A stretch of 64,000 bases of DNA from Vigna angularis. Its lineage: Eukaryota > Streptophyta > Magnoliopsida > Fabales > Fabaceae. Location of the stretch: NCBI RefSeq assembly GCF_016808095.1, contig NC_068976.1, forward strand, positions 27,512,871 through 27,576,870. Reading direction: 5' to 3'. Under the pieces are notes generated by a model. That model saw only the letters and a list, made by a program, of their open reading frames with translations, did not search any database and had not been told where the DNA came from. Made by a program: the position numbers and the translations under genes. The stretch's first letter is position 1; every line of letters starts with the position of its first letter. This document shows positions 1 to 11,360 of the stretch, piece by piece.

Positions 1-1590
1 GTTGAAGTTTGAAAGTGTTTTGAAGGAAAAATGAGGTTTTAGGTAATGAAATTGTGAGAGAAGGATTGTAAATTGATTTGAGGCATTTGGGGTCTATTAT
101 GAGAGGTTTTGCCACTTGTCTAAGCATTGAAATGGAAGAAATTTGATGTAAGAGTGTTTAGTGGTTGATAAGTAGAGTTTAGCTTAGTTTGGAACTAGTT
201 TTTGGGGGGTTTGGACTAGTGAGAATTTGAATTTTGGGTTCTGTGTTTAAATGGTCATATTGGAGGGTGTTAGTAAGTCATTTGGGACTTGTTGGAGTTC
301 CTAAGTTGTTTGAAAATAAGCCATAACTGACGAAATTCAATTTGGGTCTCTAAAGTGAGATTTTGATAAATTTTAGTTTGAAATATTATGGTCAAAGAGT
401 TTAAAATGTGTTTAGGTTGGTTTAGATACATTTATTTAGGTGCATTTGAGTCTAAAATACGATCTAGGCGCATTAGAAATTAGGAAAGATATATAGAATA
501 GGTCATGAGTGGTTGAGAGGTGCAAATTCTACAATTTCGGTGCTGCAGAACTATGCAGTTTCGTTGAGAGAGTGAGTGTTCGTTGAGCCAACAAAACACT
601 TCTAGCTGAGTAAGAGTTGTCGTTGAGCGATAGGTGAGCGAGCAGAACTCATTGTTTATGTTTTCGCACATCGAGTTTGGTGCACTGAGCGACTAGTCCA
701 AAATTGTTTTTTTTTTTCTTTATATCTTTATTTTCTGATAACCTCTAGTTATGTATTGATATTTAGGATGATGTAGAAGTATCTATGGTATTATATGATC
801 ATTAATGTTATATGTTGTGATTCAATGTGAATGTATATGAGTATAATTATGATTTCAAAGGTATGGAAGAGAGTTCTAGGGAGGAATTTCTCAGTGGTGG
901 TTTCAAGTATTATAAATATTAATATGGGAATTTCAGTCTTGGAGTTCATCCTGACATTCTAATGGTCACCCATTCTCAAGTAGAGAAGGGTGATACATGT
1001 CGTGAGAATAGCAGGAGGTCCTAGTGTAGGGTTTTACCTTAGACTAAGACGAGTGATAAAGAACTAACCTTGTGTGGTAGGTTGGGGTGGGCCAACTGTT
1101 TCACCACAACAAGTGCATGAACTGTCATAGCTCAATATTCATACTAATCCAGATGGTCAAGTTAAAGTGTGGTCATAATATAGTGTTGCTTGGTTTGATG
1201 TGTTGTGTGCATCTTAGGTGAATGTTTAACATGTATTAATCTATCTTTATTTGTTTGTATTATAGCTTACTCTTCTACTTGTGTTTGTGTTGTATGTTTT
1301 TCTTTATTTCCTTTCTTTGTTATGATTATTTAGTGGGTGTGAGCAGAGGGAGATGATGTTTCTCTAGAGCAGACTTTGGACAGTGATGTTGCGGATGCTT
1401 AAGTTGCTTGGTTTAGTTATTGTAGATAGTTTTGAACAATTAAGCTATTATTGTATATAAAATTTTAAAATTTATGGTTATTTTGGATGACTATAAATTA
1501 TACTTTATAATAATTTATTTAACTGATTTTTTATATTAAACGTGTAATGATTATCATATAGTTTTACACTATATTTTGGGATGTTATAAT
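1..1590 (+). mobile_element. Family A repeat, copy 1 (5' truncated by window edge)
   Basis: This is the 3' part of a dispersed repeat seen four times in the window. Landmarks shared with the other copies are, in order: the 'aggcatttggggtct' block near 80, the tgcagaa-type marker near 540-556, a motif-rich variable segment at about 557-690 (gagcga, gttgagcgat), the block around 935-1025 (ctcaagtagagaag, aggaggtcctag), the block around 1065-1130, a pyrimidine tract ending in gagcag near 1350, a short reading frame ending at a stop near 1400, and the terminal gggatgttata near 1578-1588. It has no transposase or polyprotein coding. The family is not recognised. It could be a solo LTR or a non-autonomous element with spliced transcripts. 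Confidence 0.6.
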
Positions 1591-3170
1591 GATTACAATT
1601 TGCTTTTTAAATACAATTTTTCTCACTTTAAAATAGGCACGTCCTAAATAAATTAAATTTTACAAATGTAGATTTTTCTTTTAATTTTAAGAACTAAAAT
1701 AACCAATAAATCATGTCATAAGTTAACTTATCAATACGTAGATAATATTTAATATATTACCATTTATTTTGGATGATTGCTGAAGCCGGGTTTTAATATA
1801 TTAAAGAAAGTTTTAAATCTGAGATGGATGCATGTTAAATAAAAATGATCTTGAAAAAAAACACATAAAAATTACTAGTTAACTTTTACCATGAAAGATT
1901 AATTATCATCATATTAACATTTGGTTAAGATAATATTTAAGATTAAATATGGTATTGATTTTTAACTTTTAGAATTAGTTTTTTTTTTTTGTAAATTTTG
2001 AACTAATTTATTCGTGAAGGCCTGAAAAATAGAGTTTAAAAGAGCAAAAAGGTTATTAAGTTAATAGGACCAGACTTTAAAAACCCCATTTAAAACATCC
2101 TGGTCCATTAGTTTAAGCATTATGTCTCTCTTTAAAACTCAGTTTCAGATTTTCTCTACCTTCTCTCTACCACAACTCTATCTTCTCTCTACCAAATCTC
2201 TTCTCTGAATCATTTAATCTCCGATCAGGTGCCGCCAAAACGTCTGCAACGTAGTGGGCTTCGAAACTAACCGATTCATTTTGGGTTCTAAGCTGGTAAG
2301 TCCCTCCATGCAACCTCTTCTCCGTTCTTGAACTGGGACATGCATTTTGTTTGTTGCATGTGCCTTAAGCTTTCTCCTTTTCCATTTTTCCACTCCATTC
2401 TAACTCTAAGAGCTGTTTCCATCACCATTTTGGTGGGTTGTAGGGTTTTATTGAGTTCTTGCGGTTAAGGAACTGTTGGGGTGTTCTTGCGAGATATCCA
2501 GTCAAGTTACTCTAAGGTAAGGGGAGCTAGAATACTTCTTTAAATTGCTTGCATGTTGAGCTGTTTGGAATTGATTTGGATGGGTTTGAATTGCTATAAT
2601 TGACCAATTGGAAGTGATTTAAGTGTGAAATCTGGTATATTTTTGGTTGGATAGAAATTTGGAGTTTTGTGGTTTTTAGGTCACTTTGAGAGTAAGTGAG
2701 GTAGTGATTTTAGGCATTTGGGGTCTAAAGCGCAACTAGGCTATTGGGGCAGTCTTAGCCACTGTAATGTGACTTCTTTGAATCACTAAATTGTTCAAAC
2801 TAGGTGCAAAGTCGTGGGATTGGGTTTTGGGTCCCTAGGTTGGGAAAATTGATGTTTTAGAGTTGAATTTGAGTTTTAATCACTTTAAAATGGTAGTAGG
2901 AATGTTTAGAATCATTTAGATAAGTTTAATTAAGTATAAAACAAGAATTAAGGGTGTTAGAAGTTAGTAAAAATGGTTAGAAATGGTCATGTTGGATTCT
3001 GCTCATAATTATGCAGAGTTCTGCAGAATTATGCAGAACGCTGCAGTTGACCGTTCGGTCTTGTGCTGCTCTCGGTCGTAACTGGGTTGGTCTCTTTTGA
3101 GTCTTACCAGTTCATGACCGTTCGGTCTCTTAATGAGTGTTCGGTTTTGTACTGGCACTCAGTCTCAAGA

Positions 3171-4160
3171 CTCTAAGTGTTCGGCCAAGGCTCTAAGGTT
3201 GTGTTCGTTTGGAGGGAAAACATTATTCACGTGAATTACCGCGGATGGATTTCCAAAAGCAAGGTCGTTCGTTTTGATGGATTTGCACGGATTTGGTAAG
3301 ATGGATATTCGCTGATTTGCGGGATTCCACTGTTCAGCTCATCTCGCAAATGTGAGAGGATTTGCGATGATTTACAACGGAAAGACGTATATACCCATCT
3401 TTGCTTCCATACATCAGCCAAAAATAACCGGTTACAGCAGAGTGTAACCGGTTACAGAGAAGAATGAATTTTGCTTGCACCCGCGTAACCTGTTACGCGA
3501 ACGCGTAACCGGTTACGCAATATATATTTTTTAATTTTTTTATAATTATTTTAATATTATAATTTAAAAAATGTACATTTTAATAAAATTAAGTATATTA
3601 TATTTTCTAATTTATTAAAAATAAGTTGATTATTTAATTTTTATAATTTTTAAACATTAATTTTATAAATTATTCATAAATTTTTTTCTTTATAAACATT
3701 TTTATAATTAAATATAACATTTTATATTACTTTTATAACTAGGGGCATTTTGGTAATCTTTAAATTCTACCAATTAAACTAATTCTTTTTAAAATCTATC
3801 ACATCAATCAAATCCTACACTAATTCTCACAAACTTTACTTCCAAATCCACTCTCAATTACCCACAAATCCACTCAAAAAAACAATTAAAAAATTACCCT
3901 CAAATCCACTCAAATCCATTCAAATCATCTCCCCCAAATCATCTCCCCCAAATCTACCCAAAAGAACACAGCCTAAGTGTTCGGCCAAGGCTCTAAGTGT
4001 TCGGCCAAGGCTCTAAGTGTTCGGCCAAGGCTCTAAGTGTTCGGCCAAAACTCTAAGTGTTCAACCAAAGCTCTAAGTGCTCGGCCAAAGCTCTAAGTGT
4101 TCGGCCAACGCTCTAAGTGCTCGGCCAAAGCTCATAGCGTTCGGCCAAAGCTCCTACCGT
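3171..4160 (+). repeat. 20-bp tandem array inside family A copy 2, split by a MITE
   Basis: The unit is tcggccaaggctctaagtgt. One full unit lies at 3181 and nine more, spaced exactly 20 bp apart, begin at 3981, 4001, 4021, 4041, 4061, 4081, 4101, 4121 and 4141, with a few substitutions increasing towards the right. The array was a single block until the MITE at 3197-3973 inserted into it. Flanking sequence contains related accgttcggt motifs. Confidence 0.9.
3197..3973. mobile_element. Tourist-like (PIF/Harbinger) MITE, TAA target duplication
   Basis: A 777-bp insert interrupts the 20-bp array. The left end ggttgtgttcgtttgg and the right end, whose reverse complement begins ggctgtgttcttttgg, form imperfect terminal inverted repeats. 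TAA lies directly outside each end (3194-3196 and 3974-3976), as expected for PIF/Harbinger. The outer arms carry repeated 'aaatccactcaaatcc' modules, also seen in the MITE at 45004-45280. The interior holds several gtaaccggttac palindromes (for example 3444-3455 and 3503-3518). No coding sequence is supported. Confidence 0.85.
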
Positions 4161-5092
4161 TCGGTTTCTCTTAGTGGTCAGTCCTAAATAGTGTTCGACC
4201 ACTTCTTCAGGCTTATCTTTTATGGACCGTTCAGTCTTGTCCATTGGGAAGTGAGATACCGTTCGATCTCTACCATTTATAGGGTGTTTGGTCTTGCTCA
4301 TAATGTGTTGATGTTTTCTGTTTGGCCGCCATTTCTATTTATTCCAGTATACTATTTTGATTAATTGTTCCAGTTGCTTTAAGGGCTTATGTGTGCATTA
4401 TCATGTTGGTGTTAAAGTTGAAAGTATTAGTATTGGACGTAATTTCTTGATCCTCAAGGGGGGATACATGGTGGTGCCCTTTCAGTGTGTTTAGAATGAT
4501 TTGCATGGTAGCTCAGTCTTGGGGGTTTTCCTGACGCTCCAATGGTCTTTCATTCTCAAGTAGAGAGGATTGATCCATGTGGTGAGGAGTAGGAGGAGGT
4601 CCTAGTCTTGGGTGCTTCCAGTATGGCCCAAGGTGAGTGATAACGGACTAACCTCGTGAGTGTGGTAGGGTGAAACCCATTGGCAATGGTTTTGTAAAGC
4701 AGTAGAAGCCACCACGAGTGCATAACCCGCCATAGCTCGGCAATCATTCTAAGTTCGGATGAGTCAGGTTTAAGTGCAACAAGTCATGTTTGTGTAGTGT
4801 AGTGTATCTGTCTTTACTTGCATGTTGCGTGTGAATGTTATAACATGATTTTTATATCTAGCTCAGCCTTGCTTTTGTGGTTGTGTGTTGCTTGGGTATG
4901 TTTTTCTTTTGCAATGATCATCCACTTGAATGTGAGTAGAGATGGATGAGGTGCCCCTGGAGCAGACTTTGGAGGAAGATGATGTTGCTGCTTAGTTTAG
5001 TTAGGACTCTTAGTTGTCCTTATTATTTTGAAATACTCTATTATGTTTTAAATTCTGACTCTTAGTTGTCCTTATAATGTGGGATGTTATAT

Positions 5093-6240
5093 ATTCACTT
5101 ATTTTGATAATAGTATGAATTTAGTTTTTTAATTAAATTTTATTAAATTTATTTAATTTTTTTTATTAATATTAAAAAATATATCAAATAGAGTAAATAA
5201 CTAGTTTTCATTTTCATTTAAAGTCAGGTAAAAATATATTTAATTTTAATATTTATTAAACAAAAAAGAAAAAAATCTATATTGAATTGCACCTTAATAC
5301 TTTGAAAGAATAAAAAATGTTCTTTAACCATTCAAATGTAGAAATGCGGTGGCTCACCTCATTAGACCCTCCACCAGTTACAACCTCTGCAAGTCACTAC
5401 CTAGATGCACCCATAACTTGCTTTATCATTTAGAGCGTTCTCACCTAAATGGTCTGGTAAGGAAGTCTCACAGGTATCAATTATCTGAAAAGAATTAAAA
5501 TTAAAATTAAAATTAAAATTATATTTTAATAAGTTAACTAAATTTAAAATTAATTTATATTTTATCATAATTTAATTAAGATTAAAATTTATTTTATATT
5601 TTATTGAGTTAAATTTAATTAAAATTAAAATTTATTTTATATTTTATTAACTTAAAAAGTAATTAAAATTAAATTTTAATTTAATTTATATTATATATTT
5701 GTATTTATTTTTAAAATTTTAAAATTCTTTTTTACACCTGCGACTATCCATAAATTATGGATTTTAAAAAATCAGTGTATTTTAAATGGATATTTAATAG
5801 ATGATTGGTTGAATTTTCTGTTGTGAATCGAATAGATATTATTTGTGTTCCATTCAACTCGTTATCATTTCTAATTAAGACATAAAAATCGATAAATTGA
5901 TGAAATAAATAATAATATAAGAGTTTAAATGAGTAGAGGATGATCGAAAAATCAAATAATATAACAATAAAACATGAGTAATTTTGAGCCGTAATTGTAA
6001 TTTATGTAATTTATTTTTCTTTTATTATGATGTAATAGTGAGTAAAGGATAAAAATAAAAATAGATTATTTAAATATAAAATAATGTGATAAATTATGGA
6101 TACAATTCAAATACTTTATACTTTATGAATATAGCAAACTAAATAAATGTCAAATATAATAATGAATTTAGCAACGTGAGACACCTCTTTCACGTATTTT
6201 CTCAACCAGTTTCTTTAACATTGATAATTTAGTTTATTGT
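5093..6240. other. AT-rich intergenic stretch, no gene seen
   Basis: This stretch is AT-rich, with simple taaaatt iterations around 5495-5700. A short GC-richer patch at 5340-5470 has no coding frame or RNA fold that I recognise. Confidence 0.6.
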
Positions 6241-6244
6241 TTAC

Positions 6245-6560
6245 CATATGTCAAAATGGGTCACTCGACTTGACTCACTCGACCTGACCCGACTCACCAC
6301 GGTTGGTCACTTAGTGAGCTAATTCAACCCGGTTCATTTATTAGTGATCTAGAAAAATTCGAACACGGCTCAATTCACCACGGGTTGGTGGATAAACGGG
6401 TTGGGTCACAGGCTCATTTAATTACAATTGTTTTTAAATAAAAAAAATTACAAACTTTCTATAATTCAAATTTAAACAAATTTCATTCCTAAATTTTACT
6501 CCCAACATGGATGTTTAATTAATTTTGAAAATAAGAAAGTTAAATAATTTTTTCATCAGT
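6245..6560 (+). repeat. hAT-like repeat, copy 1 (tcaaaa...gggtcactcgac type)
   Basis: This stretch resembles 27499-27884 in the same orientation. It has a tgtcaaaa start, then gacccgactcaccac, ttagtgag, ggctcattta and a T/A-rich tail with aaaaaattacaa. Such gtcaaaa-gacccg repeats are common as non-autonomous hAT-type elements in plants. The right end and target duplication were not resolved. Confidence 0.5.
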
Positions 6561-6660
6561 AACCATACATCATTCTATTTGTAAGGACTGAGAAGAGTTA
6601 GCCTTGAGAATGCACAAGTGGCAACAGATAATGGGACTGAAAGTATGATAATAAAATAAG

Positions 6661-6826
<166 letters not shown>

Positions 6827-7410
6827 AGCTGGATTTAAAGTTCCTTCATTATTTGAGAAACTTGCATCGCTCTTCAAAGCCATTTTCTTCCCTATCCTCT
6901 CTTCTCTGCCTTCTCTCTTTCATTCCTCTTCACTGAGCCATTGGATTTTCGATCAGGTGACGCCCAAGCATCCGCAACGTAGAGGGCTTCATAATTGACC
7001 GATCAGTTTCGAGTCCTAGGCTGGTAAGTTCTCCTGCCCAGTTTATCTATTGTTCTTAAATCTAGCACATGCAATCTTTGCTGGTTGCATGTGTCTTGTG
7101 CTTTCCCTTTTCATTCTCTGCTCAATCCTAGCTCTAAGAGTTGTTTTCTATCACCAATTTGGTGGTTTGTAGGGTTTTGTGAGTTATTGCCGTGTAAGGT
7201 ACTGTGGAGGAATTCCTGTAAGTGGGCTGTAAATTTGAGGTAAGGGGAGCTAGAATATTTCTTTATAATTAGTTGCATGTATATGTATATACTGAGTTAT
7301 GTATTAACTCTGTTGTTTGGGTTGCATGTTAAGTTTTGAGTAGATGGAATGATATGTATTGGAATGTTCATCTGTGAATCTATGAACCGATGCTTGTGAA
7401 TTGATTTAGA

Positions 7411-7782
7411 TGTGACGTGTAACTGGAATTGAGTATACTAGATGAAGGTAATCTGCAGTGAGAACTGTTATGTTATAGGTTGAGTGATTTTGGTAGTGTT
7501 TCAGGTTATTTTAGAGGAAGTGGGATAGTAAATTTGAGAGTTAGTGGTCAAAGGATCTTGTGGTCTATTGGGGCAGTCTTAGCAAGTGTATTGTGACTTG
7601 TAATTGGAATTGAGTATACTAGATGAAGGTAATCTGCAGTGAGAACTGTTATGTTATAGGTTGACTGATTTTGGTAGTGTTTCAGGTTATTTTAGAGGAA
7701 GTGGGATAGTAAATTTGAGAGTTAGTGGTCAAAGGATCTTGTGGTTTGTTGGGGCAGTCTTAGCAAGTGTATTGTGACTTGT
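7411..7782 (+). repeat. 181-bp direct tandem duplication inside family A copy 3
   Basis: Two almost identical units start at about 7421 (aactggaattgagtatacta) and 7602. They include atgaaggtaatctgcagtga and the aggcagtcttagcaagtg-type block. Near-identity implies a recent duplication after the copy inserted. Confidence 0.9.
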
Positions 7783-8040
7783 TTGAGTCACCAAAGCGGT
7801 CCTAGTAGGTGCAAAGTGTTAGAATTGGGTTTGGGGTCCTCAAGTTGTGGAAATTGATGTTGAGGAGTAAAAGTTGAGTTGTAATCACTTTAGAATTGTA
7901 GTAGGAAGGTTTAGGAACATCTAGAAAAGTTTAATTAGGTGTAAAACATGAACTAATGGTGTTAGAAATTGGAGAAAAGGCCTAGAAATGGTAAGGGGGT
8001 GTGTGAGTGCATAATTCTGTAGAATTTACGTTCTACAGAT

Positions 8041-8440
8041 TATGCAAACTCGCTACGCGAATGGTCTCGCATAGCGAGTCTCTGTAGAGGGTGCTCTCTG
8101 TTTGAGTCATTCGTTTTGCGAGCTGGTGCGCTGTGCGAATGACTGGAGGGTGCTACTCTTTGTCTAGTGATTCGCATAGCGAATCTGGGCGCTGCGCGAC
8201 TGATGGTGGCCTGGAGCCTCTGTCAATTTAATTCGAAAGGCGAATTGGGCACATAGCGAGAGGTTTTAGGGGGTTGGTCTCTGTCTAAGCTCTTGCATAG
8301 CGACTCGGGTGCGCTATGCGAGAGGCTTGAGGTCTAGTACCTCAATGAGCCAATTCGCCTTGCGAGTGAAGGTGCATTGTGTGAGAAGCTCCTGTCTCGC
8401 CTTGTGAATGGAGTGTGCTGAGCGAATCCTCTGAGTCCAG
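8041..8440 (+). repeat. Palindrome-rich variable module of family A copy 3
   Basis: Short motifs of the form ttcgcatagcgaa, ctcgcatagcgag, cgctatgcgag and gctgcgcgac recur about a dozen times at irregular spacing. Many are perfect or near-perfect inverted repeats with gcg arms. Copies 2 and 4 carry different motifs (ttcggccaagg, accgttcggt) in the equivalent place. Confidence 0.75.
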
Positions 8441-9560
8441 TCTACTCTTTAGCTATTTGTTTTGGTTTGAATTAAGTGTGTGTGATGACTGAAAGACAAT
8501 GTATGATTGTTGTGTTGTGGTTAAATTGAAAGTGTACGAGTAAAAAGGTTGTGGTTGGTATTGCAAATGATAAGTGTGGTTATTGGACGTAATTCCATGA
8601 TCCTCAAGGAAGGGATCCATGGTGGTGTCCTTAGTATGTTTAGAATGATTTGCATGGAAGCTCAGTCTTGGGGGTTATCCGGAAGCTCCAATAGTCTTTC
8701 TTCTCACTTAGAGAGGATCGATCTATGTCGTGAGGAGTAGGAGGAGGTCTTAGTCTTTGAGGCTTCCAGTATGCTCCAAGGCGTGGTACAGACTAACCTC
8801 GTGAGTATGGTAAGGTGAAACTCACTGGCAATGGCTTTGCAAAGCAGTAGAAGTCACCACGAGTGCATGACCCGCCATAGCTCGGACGAGTCAAGTTTAG
8901 AGTGTAACAAGTTATGTTATGTGATCCAGTAACTTTGAATTAAACTTGCATGTTGTGTGTGATTATTATAACATGATTTTTGTGTATCTAGCTCACCCTT
9001 CTGCTTGCTTTTGTGTCTGCTTGTGTGTGGTGTTTCCTTTTTACAATGATCATCCATTTGGATTTGAGCAGAGGTAGATGAGATGCCTCTAGAGCAGGCC
9101 TTGGAGGAAGACGACGCTGCTGCTTAGCCTAGTTAGGATTCATAGACGTTTTGTGTATTTTGAAATACTCTTCTGTGTTTAAAATTTTAAATTATAGTCA
9201 TTTTGGGATGACTGTAATCTTAATATTTTATATGTGATTCTTCTTCTAATTGTTCTATTATATTAAAATATGGAATACTATATTATATAATTATATATAA
9301 TTGCGAGGTTACACTATTTACAATGACAACAAAATATTATAAGAAAGAAATACATGAATTTATAATTGAAATTCATATAAAAAACAAATTCAGGAGTTAA
9401 ATATACTTTTGAAATTAATCTATAATATAAATGGTTTTTATATTAATTTTGTCTTGTATAATCTTACAAAGTAATCACTGAAAAACTGTAGTTTGGTAGT
9501 CCTGTTAATTTAGATTAATCACAAACACATTGAACAAGTATCAAACCAAAATAATTGAGA

Positions 9561-9563
<3 letters not shown>

Positions 9564-9619
<56 letters not shown>
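9564..9619. repeat. (AT)n microsatellite
   Basis: This is about 56 bp of uninterrupted AT dinucleotides in AT-rich intergenic DNA. Confidence 0.98.
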
Positions 9620-9622
<3 letters not shown>

Positions 9623-10512
9623 ATTGAGCAGAAAAATTTAAGAACGAGTTAACATAAACAATAGATAAAGAAAACAATTTCGTAAACTTTTACCTTTTTA
9701 AAAAAACCAGTTTAGCTCGTTGAAACAATAAGTTTGATACCACTTCTTTTCATTATTGTTTCAAAATTAAAGTCATTGACAGAACCATAAATAAACACTT
9801 GCTTTCTCGAATAAATAAGGAAAAAATACAATTTATTTTAAATATTTAATTTAGGATATTTAATGAAAACACAAGGTTCAAATCAAATGAACAAATATTA
9901 TTTTACTAGTTTTCTTTAAGTTTTTCTTCCAAACTACATAACACCAAAACTCATTTGGGATCACGAACCTATTTTCAAAAAAAAATCAAATAATAAAACA
10001 TCATAATTAGAGGATAATTTGATAAAAAAAAATATCATCTAATCATTTCACATAACTTATGAAAATCCTAAACTTTAACCAAAATTTGTAAAAGAAAAAT
10101 CTAGAAAATTTTTTATAGAACATAAATAAACTTAATGATGTTAAAAGTAATATTTATTCTAATACCTACTTAATGATTTTGACAAGTCACAAAAAGGATG
10201 AGAATCAGATTCAAAATCTTAGAGAAAAATTATAAACGGTTCAGAGAGAATTTGTGATTTTATAAATGAATAATTAAATATTAAAATTTTTAGTCTACAT
10301 ACAAAATATAAATAGAATTTTATATTTATTTTCTTAAAAAATATATATCTTTCAAATTAAAATGGACTTTCACACTTTTATTGATTTTTTACATACATAT
10401 ATTTTCTATACAATCGGGGTCGTAAGGTCATGTGTTTCTTTTAATGCTGTAATAAACAAGTGTGTAGAATAAGTTTAAAAGTTTATTTCTTTTAATAATT
10501 TTTTAAGAATGA
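9620..10512. other. AT-rich intergenic stretch, nothing recognised
   Basis: I see no coding frame, RNA gene or inverted repeat here. It ends at the 9-bp target duplication of the element beginning at 10522. Confidence 0.6.
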
Positions 10513-10989
10513 ATAAAAATAGGTTTAAATAATTGGATGATTCACATATTTATTAAGAAATATGAAGTGAGTCCTTTTGCTTTAAAACGATCTCAATTAA
10601 GTTTTAAATTTTGTAAAATCCTAACAATTAAGGTTAGGCATTAAAATGTGATGACGTGGTGCACAATAAATGTATTAAGGTATATCATTTTATTACATGA
10701 AAATATAATTTAAATTATAATATGAAATTAGAATTTAATTTAAAAATTTTGTTATTGTAAAAATTTGGTGTAAATTTGAAATTTTAAAAGAGATATCAAA
10801 CAGGAATTAAGGCAGTTTTATCACTACCATCGTCTTTCTGCAAATTTGTTATTGTTACATTTTTCATTTCAACACTTTTACAAACATAAGTTCGTTTTAA
10901 TTCATAAAAAATTGCAGCACCATCACAATTTTTCTCATTTCTTGCTCATCCTCCATCCTCATTGAACTCCTATTCTCTTTGGGAACGCA

Positions 10990-11300
10990 GTAGCCTCTAC
11001 ACCCAACTGACTCCAACACACCATTGTCTTCTTAGTTCACACAAAATTTCTCCCTCATCATCTTTCTTCTTTCCTCCTGACTCATATATCAAGATCAATT
11101 TTCTTTTCTTCTAAAAAACTTTTCACTAGATCTCACCCAAGTTTAAATTTCCAAAAACCCCAAAATTTGCAACTACACTGAATAAGACGTTATTGGAAAG
11201 TGCAAAAATGAAAAACTTGACAAACTCCAACACACCATTGTCTTCTTTGGTCACACAAAACTTTCCCCCATTATCTTTCTTCCTCCCTCCTAATCGGACA
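10990..11300 (+). repeat. Imperfect direct repeat inside Pack-MULE cargo
   Basis: The block at about 10998-11090 (ctccaacacaccattgtctt, then cacacaaaatttctccctc) recurs at about 11224-11300 with a few changes. This is a leader-like duplication some 230 bp apart, upstream of the ATG at 11361. Confidence 0.8.
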
Positions 11301-11360
11301 TGCAACAAAACCCAAGAACCAGAAACTGCAATCTCCAAACCCTAACTCGTGTAATCTTCC

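Larger units (their letters stand above)
2100..5092 (+). mobile_element. Family A repeat, copy 2 (longest copy)
   Basis: This copy starts with a CT-rich leader (about 2125-2215). A conserved block at 2223-2296 ends in ctg|gtaagt, a good donor site. A possible second exon runs from ttgtag|ggtttt (near 2445) to aag|gtaagg (near 2517). The interior carries the ttctgcagaattatgcagaa marker at 3012-3031, then a 20-bp tandem array interrupted by a 777-bp MITE. The 3' half matches copies 1 and 3 (4433-4745), reaches a tag|agatgg acceptor-like site near 4940, and has a reading frame ending in LEQTLEEDDVAA at a stop near 4995. The end is gggatgttata near 5080. The left boundary is approximate and I found no target duplication. 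Confidence 0.6.
6827..9316 (+). mobile_element. Family A repeat, copy 3 (complete order of landmarks)
   Basis: The landmarks are in the same order as copy 2. A CT-rich leader (6880-6940) is followed by a conserved block at 6953-7023 ending ctg|gtaagt, then ttgtag|ggtttt near 7170 and gag|gtaagg near 7240. Next come the marker-like attctgtagaatt / attatgcaa segment (8011-8046), the variable palindromic module (8045-8440), and conserved blocks at 8582-8760 and 8795-8885. A pyrimidine tract and gagcag acceptor-like site lie near 9065, followed by a frame reading DEMPLEQALEEDDAAA and stop near 9126. The end is less conserved (gaggttaca near 9305). The copy contains an internal 181-bp duplication. 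It has no transposon protein. Confidence 0.6.

Noticed and set aside
3171..4160. CRISPR-like array
   Set aside because: The units are contiguous 20-mers without unique spacers, in a plant nuclear genome, so it is a simple tandem repeat.
8549..8740. Small plus-strand reading frame of 63 codons
   Set aside because: It lies inside family A copy 3, is not kept in the other copies, and has no gene-like context.
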